This document shows, in pieces, positions 47,844 to 60,902 of a stretch of DNA of 64,000 bases (positions within the stretch are counted from its first letter, which is position 1; every line of letters begins with the position of its first letter). Under the pieces are notes generated by a model. The model searched no databases. It was given only the letters and a program-made list of their open reading frames with translations, and was not told the origin of the DNA. The stretch comes from Vitis vinifera (taxonomy: Eukaryota > Streptophyta > Magnoliopsida > Vitales > Vitaceae), in contig NC_081811.1 in the NCBI RefSeq assembly GCF_030704535.1, positions 2,682,501 to 2,746,500 of the forward strand, read 5' to 3'. A program made the position numbers and the translations under genes.

Positions 47844-50800
47844 AAAAAAAAAAAAAACCATTTTTTGCTTTAAAGAATAAAAACTTATTTTTAAAAGTAA
47901 TTTCGACCGATACCTTAAAGGATGTTTAGTAAAATTTAATATTTATTACTTAATGATTTAAAATTAACTTTAAGTTAAATCATATTTAAGTTATTTACGT
48001 AAAATTTATTACTTAATTATTACTTGAAACATTAAAGTTGCTTCATAAAACTAACTTAAAATTCATTATAAATAATCAAATTGATATACTTATTTTCGCA
48101 AATTATAAATAAGAAAAAAAAACCAACTATCAATAGAGAGTGTAGAGCAACAAAAGTGATCATAGAGGTAATCATGATAAATAAAGGTAAAAAGGTAAAT
48201 TGAATATACGAATTTAAAAATAAATTAATTATTTTTATTTATTATTTAAATTTATTTTATATTTTAAGTTATAATTTACTCAATGACTTAAATTAAATTA
48301 TTAAGTTACTTTAAGTTATTAAGTTTATTTATAAGACACTCACTTAATTTTGAATTATTTTGTTCCTAATTTTGTTTAAAAATCACATGTAACCCTGTAA
48401 AAGCCCTTGATTTTAAAAATGTAGGTTCATATAATTTAAAATATTACAAATGCAAATTTAATAAGATTAATATTTATGAAATGGTTAATAATTATCGGTC
48501 AATGATATGAAATTTTATAAAGATTATGATAAGTGGGTGCCACCTAATACAATTAATTGTCCAATTCCCCCCTTAGTCTTTCTTAATTAATTAAATTATT
48601 TATGGGTCAATAAAAGTTTGCCATGCTCAATGGTCCAAACACCATATGTTTCATGTGACTCAATGTTTTCTTTAGCTACACATCTTCATGCCATGCAACA
48701 AGGCACTGAGAGTCACTTTTGGAAGAAAAAGGGGGGAGAGAGAGAGAGAGAGAGAGTGGTTAAAAAATTAATTAATGATATGAATTAAAATATGATTATA
48801 ATTAAAAAAGAGAGTTTAATCAGACTCTCCCACTTATGAAAAAGTCATTACCATTACTATAATCAAGACTTAACTTTCCCGTCACGTGCACCTAATTTAT
48901 GAGATTTGGTGTGCTAGAGTCGTGGGTTTATACCTTAAAATTAGTCCAACATGAGATATTGTTTCAATGATAGCTGCTAAGCTTTTCTTGCAACCTAATG
49001 CCTTCTTCTTTGCTTATTCACTAAACCATTTTTTCAGATTGATAATTAAGCACTTTGACCGGAAATTAGGCTCATTCATATGTCATCAAAATATGACTGA
49101 TTATGGTATTGAAAAGGTACCTATCGAAAAGAGTGATTAGCTAGATCGTATAATTAGTACATTTAATTTTCATCGTATTTCACCCGTTTCTTTTTATTTT
49201 GTTATATGATTTATATTTATATCTAATGATTTAGGTTTTTTGGTACACTTTTAGTCTCCAAAAATAAAAATAAAAAAATATTTAAAATTAATAAATTATT
49301 TTTATGTCTTACTTAAAACTCATTTCACTCCTTTATATAAAAGATTAAATAATTTTAAAATATATAGTTTTTTAATTATTTTATACGGAAAAATTCAACA
49401 TGATAAAATTAAACTTAGATTTCATATTAAAAAATAAAACCAAATTAGCATATAAGTTTTAAATTCGAGTGGATTAATTAGAGGAGAAAATTAATAATAT
49501 TGCAACCCTTTTGGTGGAATGGAATCTATAAAGAATATGGTCCCATGAGATGGGATATTATGAGGAAAAAGAAAAAAAGATTGTGCTAATTTAGTTATTG
49601 CGATTCTTGAAAAACAAAACTCCTAGTACAAAAACATCATCAAACTTGGCAAATTTTCTTCATGTTGCTAGGTTTGACATTAAAAGAAGATGACCCAATA
49701 CAATTGTGGGGTTGTGCTATGGTCAAAAAGCTTTAGTGGTTCATGATATCAAGAATCTTTGCAACAACAACACACACGAGTGGATAGATGGAAAACACTA
49801 TTCCATTGTCATACTCATCCAAACAATAAAAAGACATATTTCCAACACGACGTACGTATAATATCTAAAAACATTTTCGATGTACAATTTTTTTTTTTAT
49901 ATATAGAAAGTTAATATTTAGTGCAGGTGCAATTTGGACTAATTGAATTAGGTTAATACTTAATCAAAAAATAAATTATATATGTTCAAAGTTCACCCTA
50001 ACCTGATTTATAATCTAAAGTCAATCGAAATAATTTTTTTTTGGTTGCAATCAGGTTAAGCTGGAGTTAAATAATAATATATGTGTTAAACTTAGATTGA
50101 TCGAGTTTGACAGATTATATAAGGTCACTGGGTTAAAAGCTGGATGGGATTGAGTTGCACTAGGGGAAAAAGAAAAAGAAAAAGAAAAAGAAAAAGAATA
50201 ACATATCAATAGATAAAATATAAAATTTATCTATAAAATTTTACATTTTATTACATCAAAACGTAAATTATATCTATTAATCTCATTTAGACTTGGGTTG
50301 GGTAGGGTGAGCGGTCCACATTGCACCCTTAGTATTTAAACATAAATAAGAAATAATATTTTTTATAAACATTAATGGTAACATTATTTAATGACCTTTT
50401 TAAGGAATATATCAAAATTATGTAGAATTTAAAAAAAATTTCATGGAGGGTTTCAAAATGCAGTACAAGTCAAAACCAATTCACAGGCACAAAACATAAA
50501 GTGGGTAAAACAAAAAACAAGCACAAGCAAAGGGGTGAAAGCTTATAAGAAGGTTAAGAATGGATTAAAATACTAGAAATAGTAGTATGATATGATTACT
50601 TGAAATTCACTCACATCTCCTAGAAATCGTTTTCCAAAAGCATTTTGAAAAAATGGGAGGTGGGTGCTGGGTGGGTGGTGGTATCGGTAGAAAATATACA
50701 GGAAAGTCCAAGCAATTCCACTCGCCACTCGCGGGCGAGAGAGATTCCCGGAGAACCATGCGTGGGCTTGATAATCAAATATCATTTATTTTTAAAAATT

Positions 50801-50960
50801 AACCACCAATTTTTTAATCAACTTTACGTGCAAGACAACTCAGCTCCCCCATTTATTTATTCAGCTTAAAAAATAATTAACAGATTTAAGACCTAAATTT
50901 CTGAGCAAAATTCATAAGAAAACACTTTTTCGAAATGTTTTTAAAAAACAAAAAAGGGTT
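46500..50960. other. AT-rich gene-free region
   Basis: No gene is supported. It contains the (AT)19 tract, an AG-rich run at 48730-48757 and a GAAAAA repeat at 50164-50198. A slightly GC-richer patch at 50640-50770 has a frame on each strand but no recognisable protein. Confidence 0.55.
47803..47840. repeat. (AT)19 microsatellite
   Basis: Nineteen uninterrupted AT dinucleotides are flanked by A-rich sequence. Such tracts are usually length-polymorphic. Confidence 0.95.
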
Positions 50961-50979
50961 TGAAAACAGTACGATACAG

Positions 50980-52091
50980 ACAAGCTTTACGGTTGCTATC
51001 GATAAGGACGCCTACAGGGAGAGGATCAACGGCCTAGATGTTTCCTCTAGGAAGAGTGAATCTGGGCCGTTGATTTTTGACCACCAGCTTTCGACATAAA
51101 AAGGACAGGTCCATGGACTCCATGCCGAGGCAGTGCCACCCCATAATACCATGTCCTTTTCGCGCTCTGACAGTTGTACCCCTCATCTTATGTGGGTCTA
51201 GGAATTTACTGCACCATCTGGTCCGAGGGTGTTATCGTCATTTCGTGGAAAAGGAATCAATAATTGTGTGTACGTGTACCTGAAGTAAATGTGGGGACGC
51301 ATTCCCCATTTAAAATTTTATTTTTGACCTTTTGTAGAAAAAAATTTATTACCTCGCATGCTTTTTTGGGTGCGAACTTCTTTCTTTTACCATTTTACCA
51401 TGCCCATCAGTCCGTACAATGCTGAGACTGTCGTGAACAGACGGTGTTGATTGGGTGAGTAACAAGATTTCACTGCCTATTATGACCGCTTGATTGAGTA
51501 GATCTAGACCGTCGGAAGAACCGGGGTTGATTGGACGGTCGGGATTATTTCACATTATTATATGGCTTTTTTTTTTCCAGTGGCATGGTGGTCCACCCAA
51601 AATCCGTTCCTACAGATCCAGCCGTGCAATGAGAATCATGAGATTCTCTTACACAATTTTGGTATATAATAATAGCACTTTAGTGCTCCCCTCCGCGAAC
51701 TTCTCCCGATAAATTAATGTGACTGTATTTTCAAGTTCTCGCCAGGGCGGCTGGGGAATACGCTCTGTATATACACCCGTTTTCTGCGGCTCCGCTTCGT
51801 CGCAAACGGATAAGCATCTGAATCGGACGGTGGAGGTTAACTGTACGACACGCGTCGTGATCACGATGGTTGATCAGTATTACCCTCGGCGCCACTTGAC
51901 TTATTTAACTCTGGTTAGAATTTAACCTGACCCGGCACAAAATAAAAACCTTATCCTCTGCACTCACACACTTCACCCCTCTTTCTCTCTCCTCTGCAAC
52001 TGAGCTTGTTAATGGCATCTCAGATCTGAGACTTCGAAAAGTCCGGTTTAGGGTTTGTTTGTGAATTCGGAACTCCGAGAAAGAAGTTTCA
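50980..52091 (+). promoter_or_regulatory. TIR1 promoter and 5' UTR region
   Basis: The GC content rises in the kilobase before the TIR1 start codon. A TATA-like TGTATATACACC lies at 51765-51776, and a second AT-rich candidate (AAAATAAAAACC) at about 51938-51949. Transcript-like CT-rich sequence begins near 51955 (CACACACTTCACCCC, CTTTCTCTCTCC). Several GACGGT/ACCGTC words recur (51510, 51534, 51826). The start site is uncertain. Confidence 0.5.
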
Positions 52092-55000
52092 ATGGCGTAC
52101 TCGTTTCCGGAAGAGGTTTTGGAGCATGTGTTTTCTTTCATTCATACCGATAAGGACCGAAACGCGATATCTCTGGTGTGCAAATCGTGGTATGAGGTGG
52201 AGCGGTGGAGCCGGCGACGGATCTTCATCGGGAACTGTTACGCTGTGAGCCCTGGGATAGTAATCAGGCGCTTCCCGGAGCTCCGGTCAGTGGCGCTGAA
52301 GGGGAAGCCGCATTTTGCAGACTTTAATCTGGTGCCGGATGGGTGGGGAGGTAACGTTTATCCGTGGATCGCTGCCATGGCTATGGCTTACCCGATGTTG
52401 GAAGAGTTGAGGTTGAAGAGGATGGTGGTGACAGACGAGAGCTTGGAGCTGATCTCGCGCTCGTTCAAGAATTTCAAGGTTTTGGTGCTCTCGTCGTGCG
52501 AGGGGTTCAGTACGGATGGACTCGCTGCCATTGCCGCAAATTGCAGGTTTGGTATTTGAGTTTTTCTGTGTTTGGTTGTCAGGAAAGTTAGGGAAAGGAA
52601 AAGCTTGAAGTTTTCTGTTGTATCTTTTTTTTTTGGTTGAGAGAAAACGAGAAAAAGAAGAAATTCGGGTCAAGCGAGCTAAGTATGGCTCTGTTTGGCT
52701 GAGCTGAGTGGAAGATTTTCTGAAGAGTCTAGGATTTCAAGTTTTGATTTACTTTCTTTTGCTACATTTTTTCTAAGCAACCAAACGAAGCGTTATAATC
52801 GTTTTGAGCTCAAACCTGCTTGTGAAGGTAGTTTGTGTGGTTAATGGTGGTGGATGTGCGAAAAGATTTGATTTTTTTTTTATTTGGAGAAAAAAATTCT
52901 TGATTTGTATATTTTTTTCCCTTTTTCTGCTAGGTGGTCTAAACTCAAACTAGTTGCGATGGTTATTTTTTTTTCTTTGGAATTTATTTCCAAATATAGG
53001 CGCTTTTTTATTTTTAATTTGATTTCTAGTTTTTTGTCCTTGGATGGGAAACCTGTGAGTCTTAACCTTCTTTTCTTGTTTTGGCTGCTCTCTTTTCGCT
53101 TTTGTTGCTTATAGATCTCAGAATGACTTATTGTTGGGGTGGTTAATGTGGAAAATCTATTTTAAGATCACCTGGGTTGCTTTTTCTTTTGCTTCTTTAC
53201 CGAGTATTGGACTTTTTTCATATGGGGTTGTTTTCATACTTTGGATCGTTACTTCTTAGGCAAATGTGGGTTTCTTTAGGATTCCTAAACTAGGTTCTCT
53301 TTTTCTTACTTTTTGTTCTTATAGTGAAAAGAATGAATCTCCTTTATTTTGCTTCTTTAGGATTCTTTTACGCTGTTCTCCAAATATTCCATTACTTTCT
53401 TTTGGTTTTTCAGAGGAATTATGAGTTATTATATTGGAATATGTCTGTTTCTTTCGTGTGGAAATGGTTACTGGAAAGATGAAACCAGTGGAGAATATCT
53501 CTTGCTTTTCTCATAATTGTAGGGGGAATATCATTGCAGGGATGTTTTGTTGTTTTCAACAGCTTTCATGTGCTGGTATTCCTCATTTTTTTATTCTAAT
53601 TTATAATTATTTGAGAGAAGCCTCTATTGAGATGCTAATTTTATGTGCCAAGAACGCCTTTTTCCTTTTGTTCTGGTTATCATTTTGCTCCATTGATCAA
53701 TTTGGTGGAATCATTCTGGTTCGATTTTTGTGTTATGTAAATTTTAGCTTGTCAGCTTTTTTGTTAGTGAAACACTAGTTTCTAATGCAGGAATCTGAGA
53801 GAGCTGGACTTGCGAGAGAGTGAAGTGGATGACTTCAGTGGACATTGGCTCACCCATTTCCCTGATTCTTGCACATCACTGGTGTCCCTCAACATTTCCT
53901 GCTTGGCCTCCGAGGTGAGTTTCTCTGCCCTGGAGCGCCTGGTGGGTAGGTGTCCCAGTCTGAGGACTCTCCGGCTCAACCGTGCTGTGCCCCTTGACAG
54001 GCTTCCCAACCTATTACGCAGGGCGCCTCAGCTGGTTGAGCTGGGTACAGGTGCCTACTCAGCTGAGCACCGGCCTGAAGTGTTCTCAAGTTTAGCAGGA
54101 GCTTTTTCAAACTGCAAAGAGCTCAAGAGTCTGTCTGGATTTTGGGATGTGGTCCCGGATTACCTTCCAGCCGTTTATCCTGCCTGTTCTGGGATCACAT
54201 CTTTGAACTTGAGCTATGCCACTATCCAAAGTCCTGATCTCATCAAGCTGGTCACCCAGTGTCAGAATTTGCAGCGGCTATGGGTATGGCTGATCTTATA
54301 TACTGTCACTTGAATGATGCAGTCTTTTATTTGCATGTGATTTTTAAACATAATTTCCATTGCTCCTGGCTTGCAAGTTGTAAATCAAGATCTTGACCTG
54401 GAAAGTAATGGGTCCTACATAAGATAAAGATATGTATAGAAGAATTTAGATGGTTAAATGATCCAGGCCATCTGATTTGCAATTTTATGTTAGAAGTTCT
54501 TGTTTCTCCTTTACCTTTTTTTTTTTTTTTAAATTAAGAATGCTAAATACAGTTGTTGAATCATAGGTTTCAAGATCACCCTAGTAAAGTGGTTATTGGC
54601 ATCTGGAGGCCTCTTTCTGAGGTTCTGTTAGTTCTTGTTCCTGCAATATGTCATGTGCATGATTGGGATTTTTGCTTGTGCCTGAAGCTTTGGATGGTGG
54701 TCTTTTCCTATTGCCGTTTTTTCTTGAACTAATAGAAGACATGATTACAGGTACTTGATTACATTGAAGACAGTGGCCTAGATGCTCTAGCTGCATCTTG
54801 CAAAGATCTGCAAGAACTGAGGGTGTTCCCTTCTGAACCATATGACATGGAGGGAAATGTAGCCTTGACAGAACAAGGGCTTGTCTCTGTTTCTGAAGGC
54901 TGCCCTAAGCTCCACTCTGTGCTATACTTCTGCCGTCAAATGACAAATGCTGCCTTAGTTTCCATTGCCAAAAATCGGCCAAACATGACTCGTTTCCGTC

Positions 55001-55533
55001 TCTGCATTATTGAACCCCGGACTCGTGATTACCAAACCCTGGAGCCACTTGATGTGGGTTTTGGAGCCATTGTTGAGCACTGTAAAGAACTACATCGCCT
55101 TTCCCTCTCTGGTCTTCTCACTGACCGGGTGTTTGAGTACATTGGAACCCATGCCAAGAAGCTAGAAATGCTATCTGTGGCTTTTGCTGGAGATGGTGAT
55201 TTGGGGCTCCATCATGTTCTCTCTGGGTGCAAAAGCCTCCGGAAGTTAGAGATCAGGGATTGTCCCTTTGGGGACAAGGCTCTCTTGGCCAATGCTGCAA
55301 AGCTGGAGACAATGCGATCCCTTTGGATGTCTTCTTGCTCAGTGAGTTTTGGAGCATGTAAGCTGTTAGGTCAGAAGATGCCCAGACTCAATGTTGAGGT
55401 TATGGATGAAAGGGGGCGACCAGATTCAAGGCCAGAAAGCTGTTCAGTGGAGAAGCTTTACATATATAGATCAGTTGCTGGGCCAAGGAGTGACATGCCT
55501 CGATTTGTGTGGACAATGAAGACTCCGAGTTGA
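52092..55533 (+). CDS. TIR1: Auxin receptor F-box protein TIR1
   Basis: Three coding exons: 52092-52546, 53791-54283 and 54751-55533. Total 1731 nt, 576 residues plus TGA, with GT-AG junctions in frame. TIR1 is the F-box subunit of the nuclear SCF ubiquitin ligase that binds auxin and recruits Aux/IAA repressors for degradation. The F-box is at residues 3-45 ([20 protein letters not shown]). The leucine-rich repeats fill the rest. Key residues are kept: His in [10 protein letters not shown] (about 74), the [11 protein letters not shown] arginines (about 397 and 399, equivalent to Arabidopsis R401 and R403) and the serine of [11 protein letters not shown] (about 434, equivalent to S438). [10 protein letters not shown] and PDSRPESC place it in the TIR1/AFB1 branch and not with AFB2/3. 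It is slightly shorter than Arabidopsis TIR1 (594) at the C-terminus. A miR393 site lies in exon 3. Confidence 0.96.
52685..52790 (+). repeat. Leader/first-intron palindromic motif in TIR1 intron 1
   Basis: CTCTGTTTGGCTGAGCTGAG is followed about 70 bp later by TCTAAGCAACCAAACG, with AAGTTTTGATTTACTTTCTT between. It parallels the 36236-36363 inverted repeat in order, orientation and spacing. It lies just after the exon 1 donor, and its role is unknown. Confidence 0.6.
55306..55327 (+). promoter_or_regulatory. miR393 target site in TIR1
   Basis: The 22-nt site ends in CAATGCGATCCCTTTGGA, which is complementary to the 5' portion of miR393 as I recall it. Mismatches are confined to about three positions opposite the miRNA 3' end. 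The site encodes part of [10 protein letters not shown] and is conserved in TIR1/AFB2/AFB3 genes. Cleavage here lowers receptor mRNA and can seed secondary siRNAs. Confidence 0.9.
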
Positions 55534-55990
55534 GGCTGTCTTGATGAATCTCCTCAGGAAGAACTGCCCCCTTGAATCTTATGAATGGATATAGCAGGTA
55601 CATGCTCTATATGCTACTCATTGTTTCATATTCAGTTTTATGAAAATTTAACATAATTGCAGCTCTGGTTGGAGTAGAAATGAGTAACAAGAGGGTATGA
55701 AGAGGCTCAAGAGCTCAAATGCCATTCATTTTACACTTGGCTGAGCTATTTGACTACAATTAGTGGTTAATAAAGAGATGAAGACTCTTGTTGTTATGTT
55801 GTATCAAATGGATTTATTATTTTGGTTGGGAATATTTACCATGTATACTATTTTCGTACTTTGCATGTTTATGCATATGAATTGTTTTGTTTTCAGCAGT
55901 GAAGTATTTGTCTTCTGGACTTACCTGTGCTATCAGCAGTTCTCATTGAATAAAATTCCATAATTTTCATCAACCTGAATTACAATACAT
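55534..55990 (+). other. TIR1 3' UTR
   Basis: Transcript-like sequence follows the stop codon, with an AATAAA at about 55949-55954 (TTGAATAAAATTCC) as a plausible poly(A) signal. Short ORFs inside are not supported. Confidence 0.45.
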
Positions 55991-58900
55991 GCGTGTGCAT
56001 GCATCTCAGAATTATGGAACTTTGCTTTGATGTAATTCCCTTCTTTTTCTTTGGGAAATTCAAACAAGAAACTGGTACATTGGTCATGACTGGAACCTAG
56101 GAAGCTGAAGCCCCGCATGAAAAACCTATAAAATGAAGTGAAATCTTTACGCTTCAGCCATGGGATTTACAATTCTCTATAAGGCTAATCATCTATAACA
56201 TTCCCTTTGTGCTTTAGGGGTTCTTACCAGAAAAAATGGAAGTGTTATCTAGGTTATAGTTCAGTGTCGAATTCTACCCTTCTGAAGGTTAAGACTCAGA
56301 ACCATGCTTCATTGTTCTTAGGTTTTTCTCCAGGTCATCTTAGATTGGATTGGTTGGTTTCTTTTTTAGTTTGTGGTCCTGTTTTAAAAGTTCACACTCC
56401 TGAGATTCTGCAACTTTTTTACTTAGGCTTGTTCTCGATTCTTTAGTTCTCCAATTTGCAGCAGTAGCTAGTGTTCACCAATCGTGGCTGAGCCATATGC
56501 CATCCCAGGAGATTTTTTGACGAAATATGGGATATGATATGATCATTGGTGTTCCCACATTGTTTTCCAAACTCCCCACCAAACTTGTGCATTATGTATA
56601 AAAAAAACAGCTGGGGTAAGGTCCACCCAACCTGAATATCTCCATCATTCAATATATGTATATATATATATAGTTCTCAGTTTGGATGCCAGCTACTTGC
56701 TGTACAAACAAATGTGTACTAAAGGATGATGAGGTACTACAAGAAGCCAAAAGAGTCAAAACTTGCTTCTTTTCATTCTGGCATTGTAGTTTGTTGTGGA
56801 ATTTGTGCTTTGACCATTCTCTTTCTAGCGTTATAGTTTGCTTGGCACAGATGGGACTTTTGGATCAATTCACATAAAACAATATGTTTGAAAATTCTGG
56901 TCCTTCTGATGCTCTAGTATTTTTCTCTATTTAGAGAACAGTGGTTTAAACACCATGGACATATGGCAAAAGGGCTTGGTAGCTTGAGGGATAGATCTCT
57001 CACTTCTTTGGTTCTCAAGGGGATCCCATTTGGATGAGCTATTTATAACTTGTAACCAAAGGCTTTTTGGTTTGTTCTAATGAAACAGAAAGATTAGAAT
57101 GAGAAAATGTTGTGAAAGGGGTGGGTATTGATGAGGCTGACCTGCATAAAGGGAAACTACTATTGATTCTGAGATTTGGCAAAGGTGGTAGCAGTAAGAT
57201 TCCTTACAAAACTAAAGTTATGGTGATTGATGTGCGCCCCCCCCCCCCCTCCCCTCTGTGTCTGGTCCACAATGATGGAAAGAGGAAACAATTATCTGCT
57301 TTTGAAAGAAAATTAGGGTCCTCTTTTTGTCTGTTTGTTTCTAGGGAAAAAATATACTCAGTGGAACAAGTTCAATTATTACTGTGGTAATATATAATCT
57401 TAACCTTGTTAGCCAATTGAGCAAATATATATTTCTTAGGTAATATAAAAGTACTAAAAATAGTGATATGCACTTTTAGAAATTAAAATTTTGGCATAGT
57501 GATGATGATATATTGAAGTTAGAAAGTTATTATAATTATTTTAATTAACATTATGATATATTTAATTATTCAATTTTTAAGTGAAGAGTTTTTGGTATAT
57601 TTAATCATATAAATTTGTGCATCAAATATATATAAATAAAACTTTTTAAATAAATTTTTAAAAATTAATAATATTTATGTAAGTAAATATATTTATATAT
57701 AAAATAATAGCAAATGTGAGATTTTAGCTTCTAGCATGTGAAAGATAAATTAATTAAAATTTTCTATATTTACTTTATTTTATTCATGTAAATATTAATA
57801 ATTATTTATGTGTTTAATTAATAATATAAGTAATTTTATTTTAATTCTCTCTCTTTTGTCATTTTTTTCATTGTTGAAGGGCAAGGAGGTAAATGAGTAA
57901 AAAGCATCCATTTACCATGGCAGTGAATCTTATTGAAGAAAAGCTCATCCACCTCTCTGAGGAGTAGGTGGTGGTGATGGTGGTTTCAGCCTTAGGAATG
58001 GTAACTTTCTTTCACTTTCTCTCTCTTTTCTCGACTGTTGTGTCATGTGATAGATTCTGTGAAATGCCATCACCCCCACTACTTTTTTACTACTACCTAC
58101 CTTCTCTCTCTCTCTCTCTCTGCGAAATGCCATCATCCCCACTACTTTTTTACTACCTTCTCTCTCTCTCTCTCTCATCACACCCACACCAACCAGGGCC
58201 ACCACAAGCCCAAAATTCTAAATATATCCTTGAAAAATTATAAATATAATTCAAACCCCCATCATGGACAGATACTCAGACAACAACATTACATCTTGAA
58301 AAAAAAGAAAAAAAATCTCAAATAAAAAAAAAAAGAAAAAGAAAAAGAAAAAGGGAAAAAGTGGGTGAAATGAAACAAAGATATCTGTGAGTCTCTGCAA
58401 GTGGTGCATGCAATCAATTGGGTTTTATCAGAACATTTTTATTGTTTGATGATGGCCACACGTTTGAGATGGGTTTCTCTGATCATCACCATCATTTGGG
58501 TGTGTGTATTGTTCTTGATGCTCAATCATTTTCTTTTTCCTTTTTTTTACTTTCTTTTTTGCTGATTTCATCTGAGTGTTGAAAACCCAATAATGGTGTC
58601 ACAGAATCCCCACCCTCTTTGTGTTTTTGTTTCAATCTTTGATACTGTATCGTGGCCCGTGGGGGTAGAGAATACACTTTTTGAATGTTTGTACCGTTGG
58701 ATGGGGTCTTTGTCTTTTGGTTGATTTGGACTCCTCCTTCCTTTTCTTGCTTTTCAATCTGCATTTTTTGGTTACTGTGATCAGTCAGTGATGATTGTTG
58801 CATTCTGATTCTTCCTTCACAATTCTAACCCCTCTGCTCTCCACTTTATGCCAAACTTGCTTTGATTTTTTTATTCTGTTTTTGTTTTTGGTCCTCCGAT

Positions 58901-60690
58901 ATGCTTCAACATCCACCGTTGATTCTCCTTGCATATATCATATCATATATATATATATAAAATGTGATATTCTACGTTGGATATAAGAGAAAGTTCTTTA
59001 CGCAATATATGTAGAGACTTCTTTTAATAAAATAAACAGCGTTTTAAAGCCGTGAAGACCCCAAAACAGACAATATTTACATGATTGAGAGTGGGTCAAA
59101 TGTTATGAAATGATAAATACATTTAAAATTTTTTATAAATGAAAATTATTTTTACAAATGTAGACCCTTATCACAAATATTTCATTTCTAAAAAGCATGT
59201 TCTTGTTTTTTGCATTGGACCATTTTTAAGGGAAAAGTACTTTAATTTTTTAAAAATTGGGGCTTCTTAGACTATGCTTCAGTCGAATTCTCAAAAGTTG
59301 AACAACTTTTTCTAAACCTTAATAAGCACTTTCATATGTATTTACGTAATTTTTAAAAAAGTTTAGTGCTAAAGTGTAGCTTTTTGTGGATTATTTATTT
59401 ATTTTTTATTTTGGTGCAACTTGTCAAACGTTGATATTATTGCAAGGCAATATGTCTCGTGACGGAGGCGTTTATTGTGGGTCAAGGATAGGGCTCCAAG
59501 TTGGGCGGTGGAACCCGGCCAATCCCAGGTTTAGGTCGGCGTGGGAGTATGAAAGTCCTTGGTTATGGTTTGGTTTAGGTTAGGAAAATAATGTGTTTAG
59601 GACTTAGAATTGATGTTAGTTGAAGGTGTGACTTTTATTATGTATTTATTATTTTATTTAAAATGTAGAAAATATACAACGATAATGAAATAATTTTAAC
59701 CTCCATTTTTTTTAATTATCTTAGACTAATAAATTTAACATTCTTATTTAATTATTTACATAATTTTAAATATTAAAATATTAAAATATTAAAATTTGAG
59801 TTTAGAGTTATCATTTACATTAAATTAATAATTAATAATATATTTATGACTTCGAGATATTTATTTTTTATAATCTTATTTATAGATGGGTTTAATTCAA
59901 TCGCTCAAGTTGTAGTCTTAGGTAGTGTTTTTTTTTGAAAACTTTTTATCGAAATTAATTTGTTTTTAGATTGCGGATGTTTTTTTTTTATAATTTTTTT
60001 GTTGATTTGTTATTTATTTCTTAACTTTTTTAACTAAATAGAAAAACTCGAAATATTTGACTTTTTTAATGTTAAAAGTAACATTGATTTTTCTTTATTT
60101 TTTAATATTTAATATAAATAAAATATTAAAAAAATAATTTAATAATTTAATATTATTATAAACTATTTAATTTTAAGTTTTATTTAGAGTTAAGTAAAAA
60201 ACAAACTTAATAATGACTCTAGTGGGCCGAGCTTAAATTTAAATTTTGGATGGGCTTGAGCAACCCTTAAGTGTGGTTAGGATTTGGGCTTGGGTTTAAT
60301 GCGGCCCAACGGGTAAACTAACACTATATACATTCAAATGGGCTCTCGTAAGAATTGGGCCAAGATCAGAGATCAGATTGGGCGGAGTCTTGAGCACGCC
60401 TAACCTGGTCTTGGACAAGTCATCCGACATACACGAGATTGAGATCGTTGAAAAAGAATTGTTTGTTAGGCTTCCAGAGGAGTTTTGTAATGCTTTGTAA
60501 TTAGACATAAAATGTAAAATATAAATGAATAATTGTATATTTCACAAGAGACTATGCCACGAATCATTTATGAATTGTTAGCAACAAAACAGTACACAGA
60601 GACTTGACTGATTGATTAAATGCTAATAAGCTTTAGAGTAGACTTGACTTTGAGAAATATAAAACATCTTCCATCCTTCTCACGGTCTCA
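55991..60690. other. Intergenic region with simple repeats
   Basis: No conventional gene is supported. It contains a poly-C tract (about 57236-57249), a 63-bp duplication with CT runs (58061-58176), an AAAAG-rich run (58325-58352) and dispersed-repeat-like GC patches near 59440-59580 and 60210-60310 (GGGCCGAGC, GCGGCCCAACGGGTAAAC). A 38-codon hydrophobic micro-ORF at 58449-58565 is discussed under findings. Confidence 0.5.
58061..58176 (+). repeat. 63-bp duplication with (CT)n tails
   Basis: Two units starting GAAATGCCATCA(C/T)CCCCACT at 58061 and 58124 each end in a CTCTCTCTCT run. The second unit is slightly shorter. It is noncoding. Confidence 0.85.
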
Positions 60691-60749
60691 TTTCATTCTT
60701 CCACCATTTGGGAGAGGAGGTTTCTGATAAAGAAAACCAAAGAAGAGAG

Positions 60750-60902
60750 ATGGGGAAGATGATCTGCACAGAGGTCGGCGGGTGTGGTGAAGGTTTGGAT
60801 CTCAAGGGACTCCTCATGGCTCTTGTAATCGCTCTCACGCTCATGGTCATCTGCTGGCGGCCTCCCCGCCATCGGGCCTACATCGCTGTGCGTTATTGTT
60901 GA
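60750..60902 (+). CDS. Small single-span membrane protein, 50 residues
   Basis: The single-exon frame encodes 50 residues starting MGKMICTEVGGCGEGLDLKG. One strong hydrophobic segment follows (LLMALVIALTLMVICW, residues about 21-36), then a basic, proline-containing tail (RPPRHRAYIAVRYC). The ATG at 60750 lies in AGAGAGATGGGG, a favourable plant context, after a purine-rich leader. An in-frame start further upstream at 60708 is possible but adds only a charged, less likely N-terminus. GC content and codon use stand out from the flanking AT-rich DNA. A glycine-rich head, one transmembrane span and a basic tail suggest a small membrane peptide. I do not recognise a named family. Confidence 0.6.
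   Translation: MGKMICTEVGGCGEGLDLKGLLMALVIALTLMVICWRPPRHRAYIAVRYC

Noticed and set aside
53434-53778. 114-codon frame before TIR1 exon 2
   Set aside because: It is entirely within intron 1 of TIR1.
57112-57390. 92-codon frame including poly-Pro
   Set aside because: The proline run comes from a poly-C tract, and no homology or gene signals are visible.
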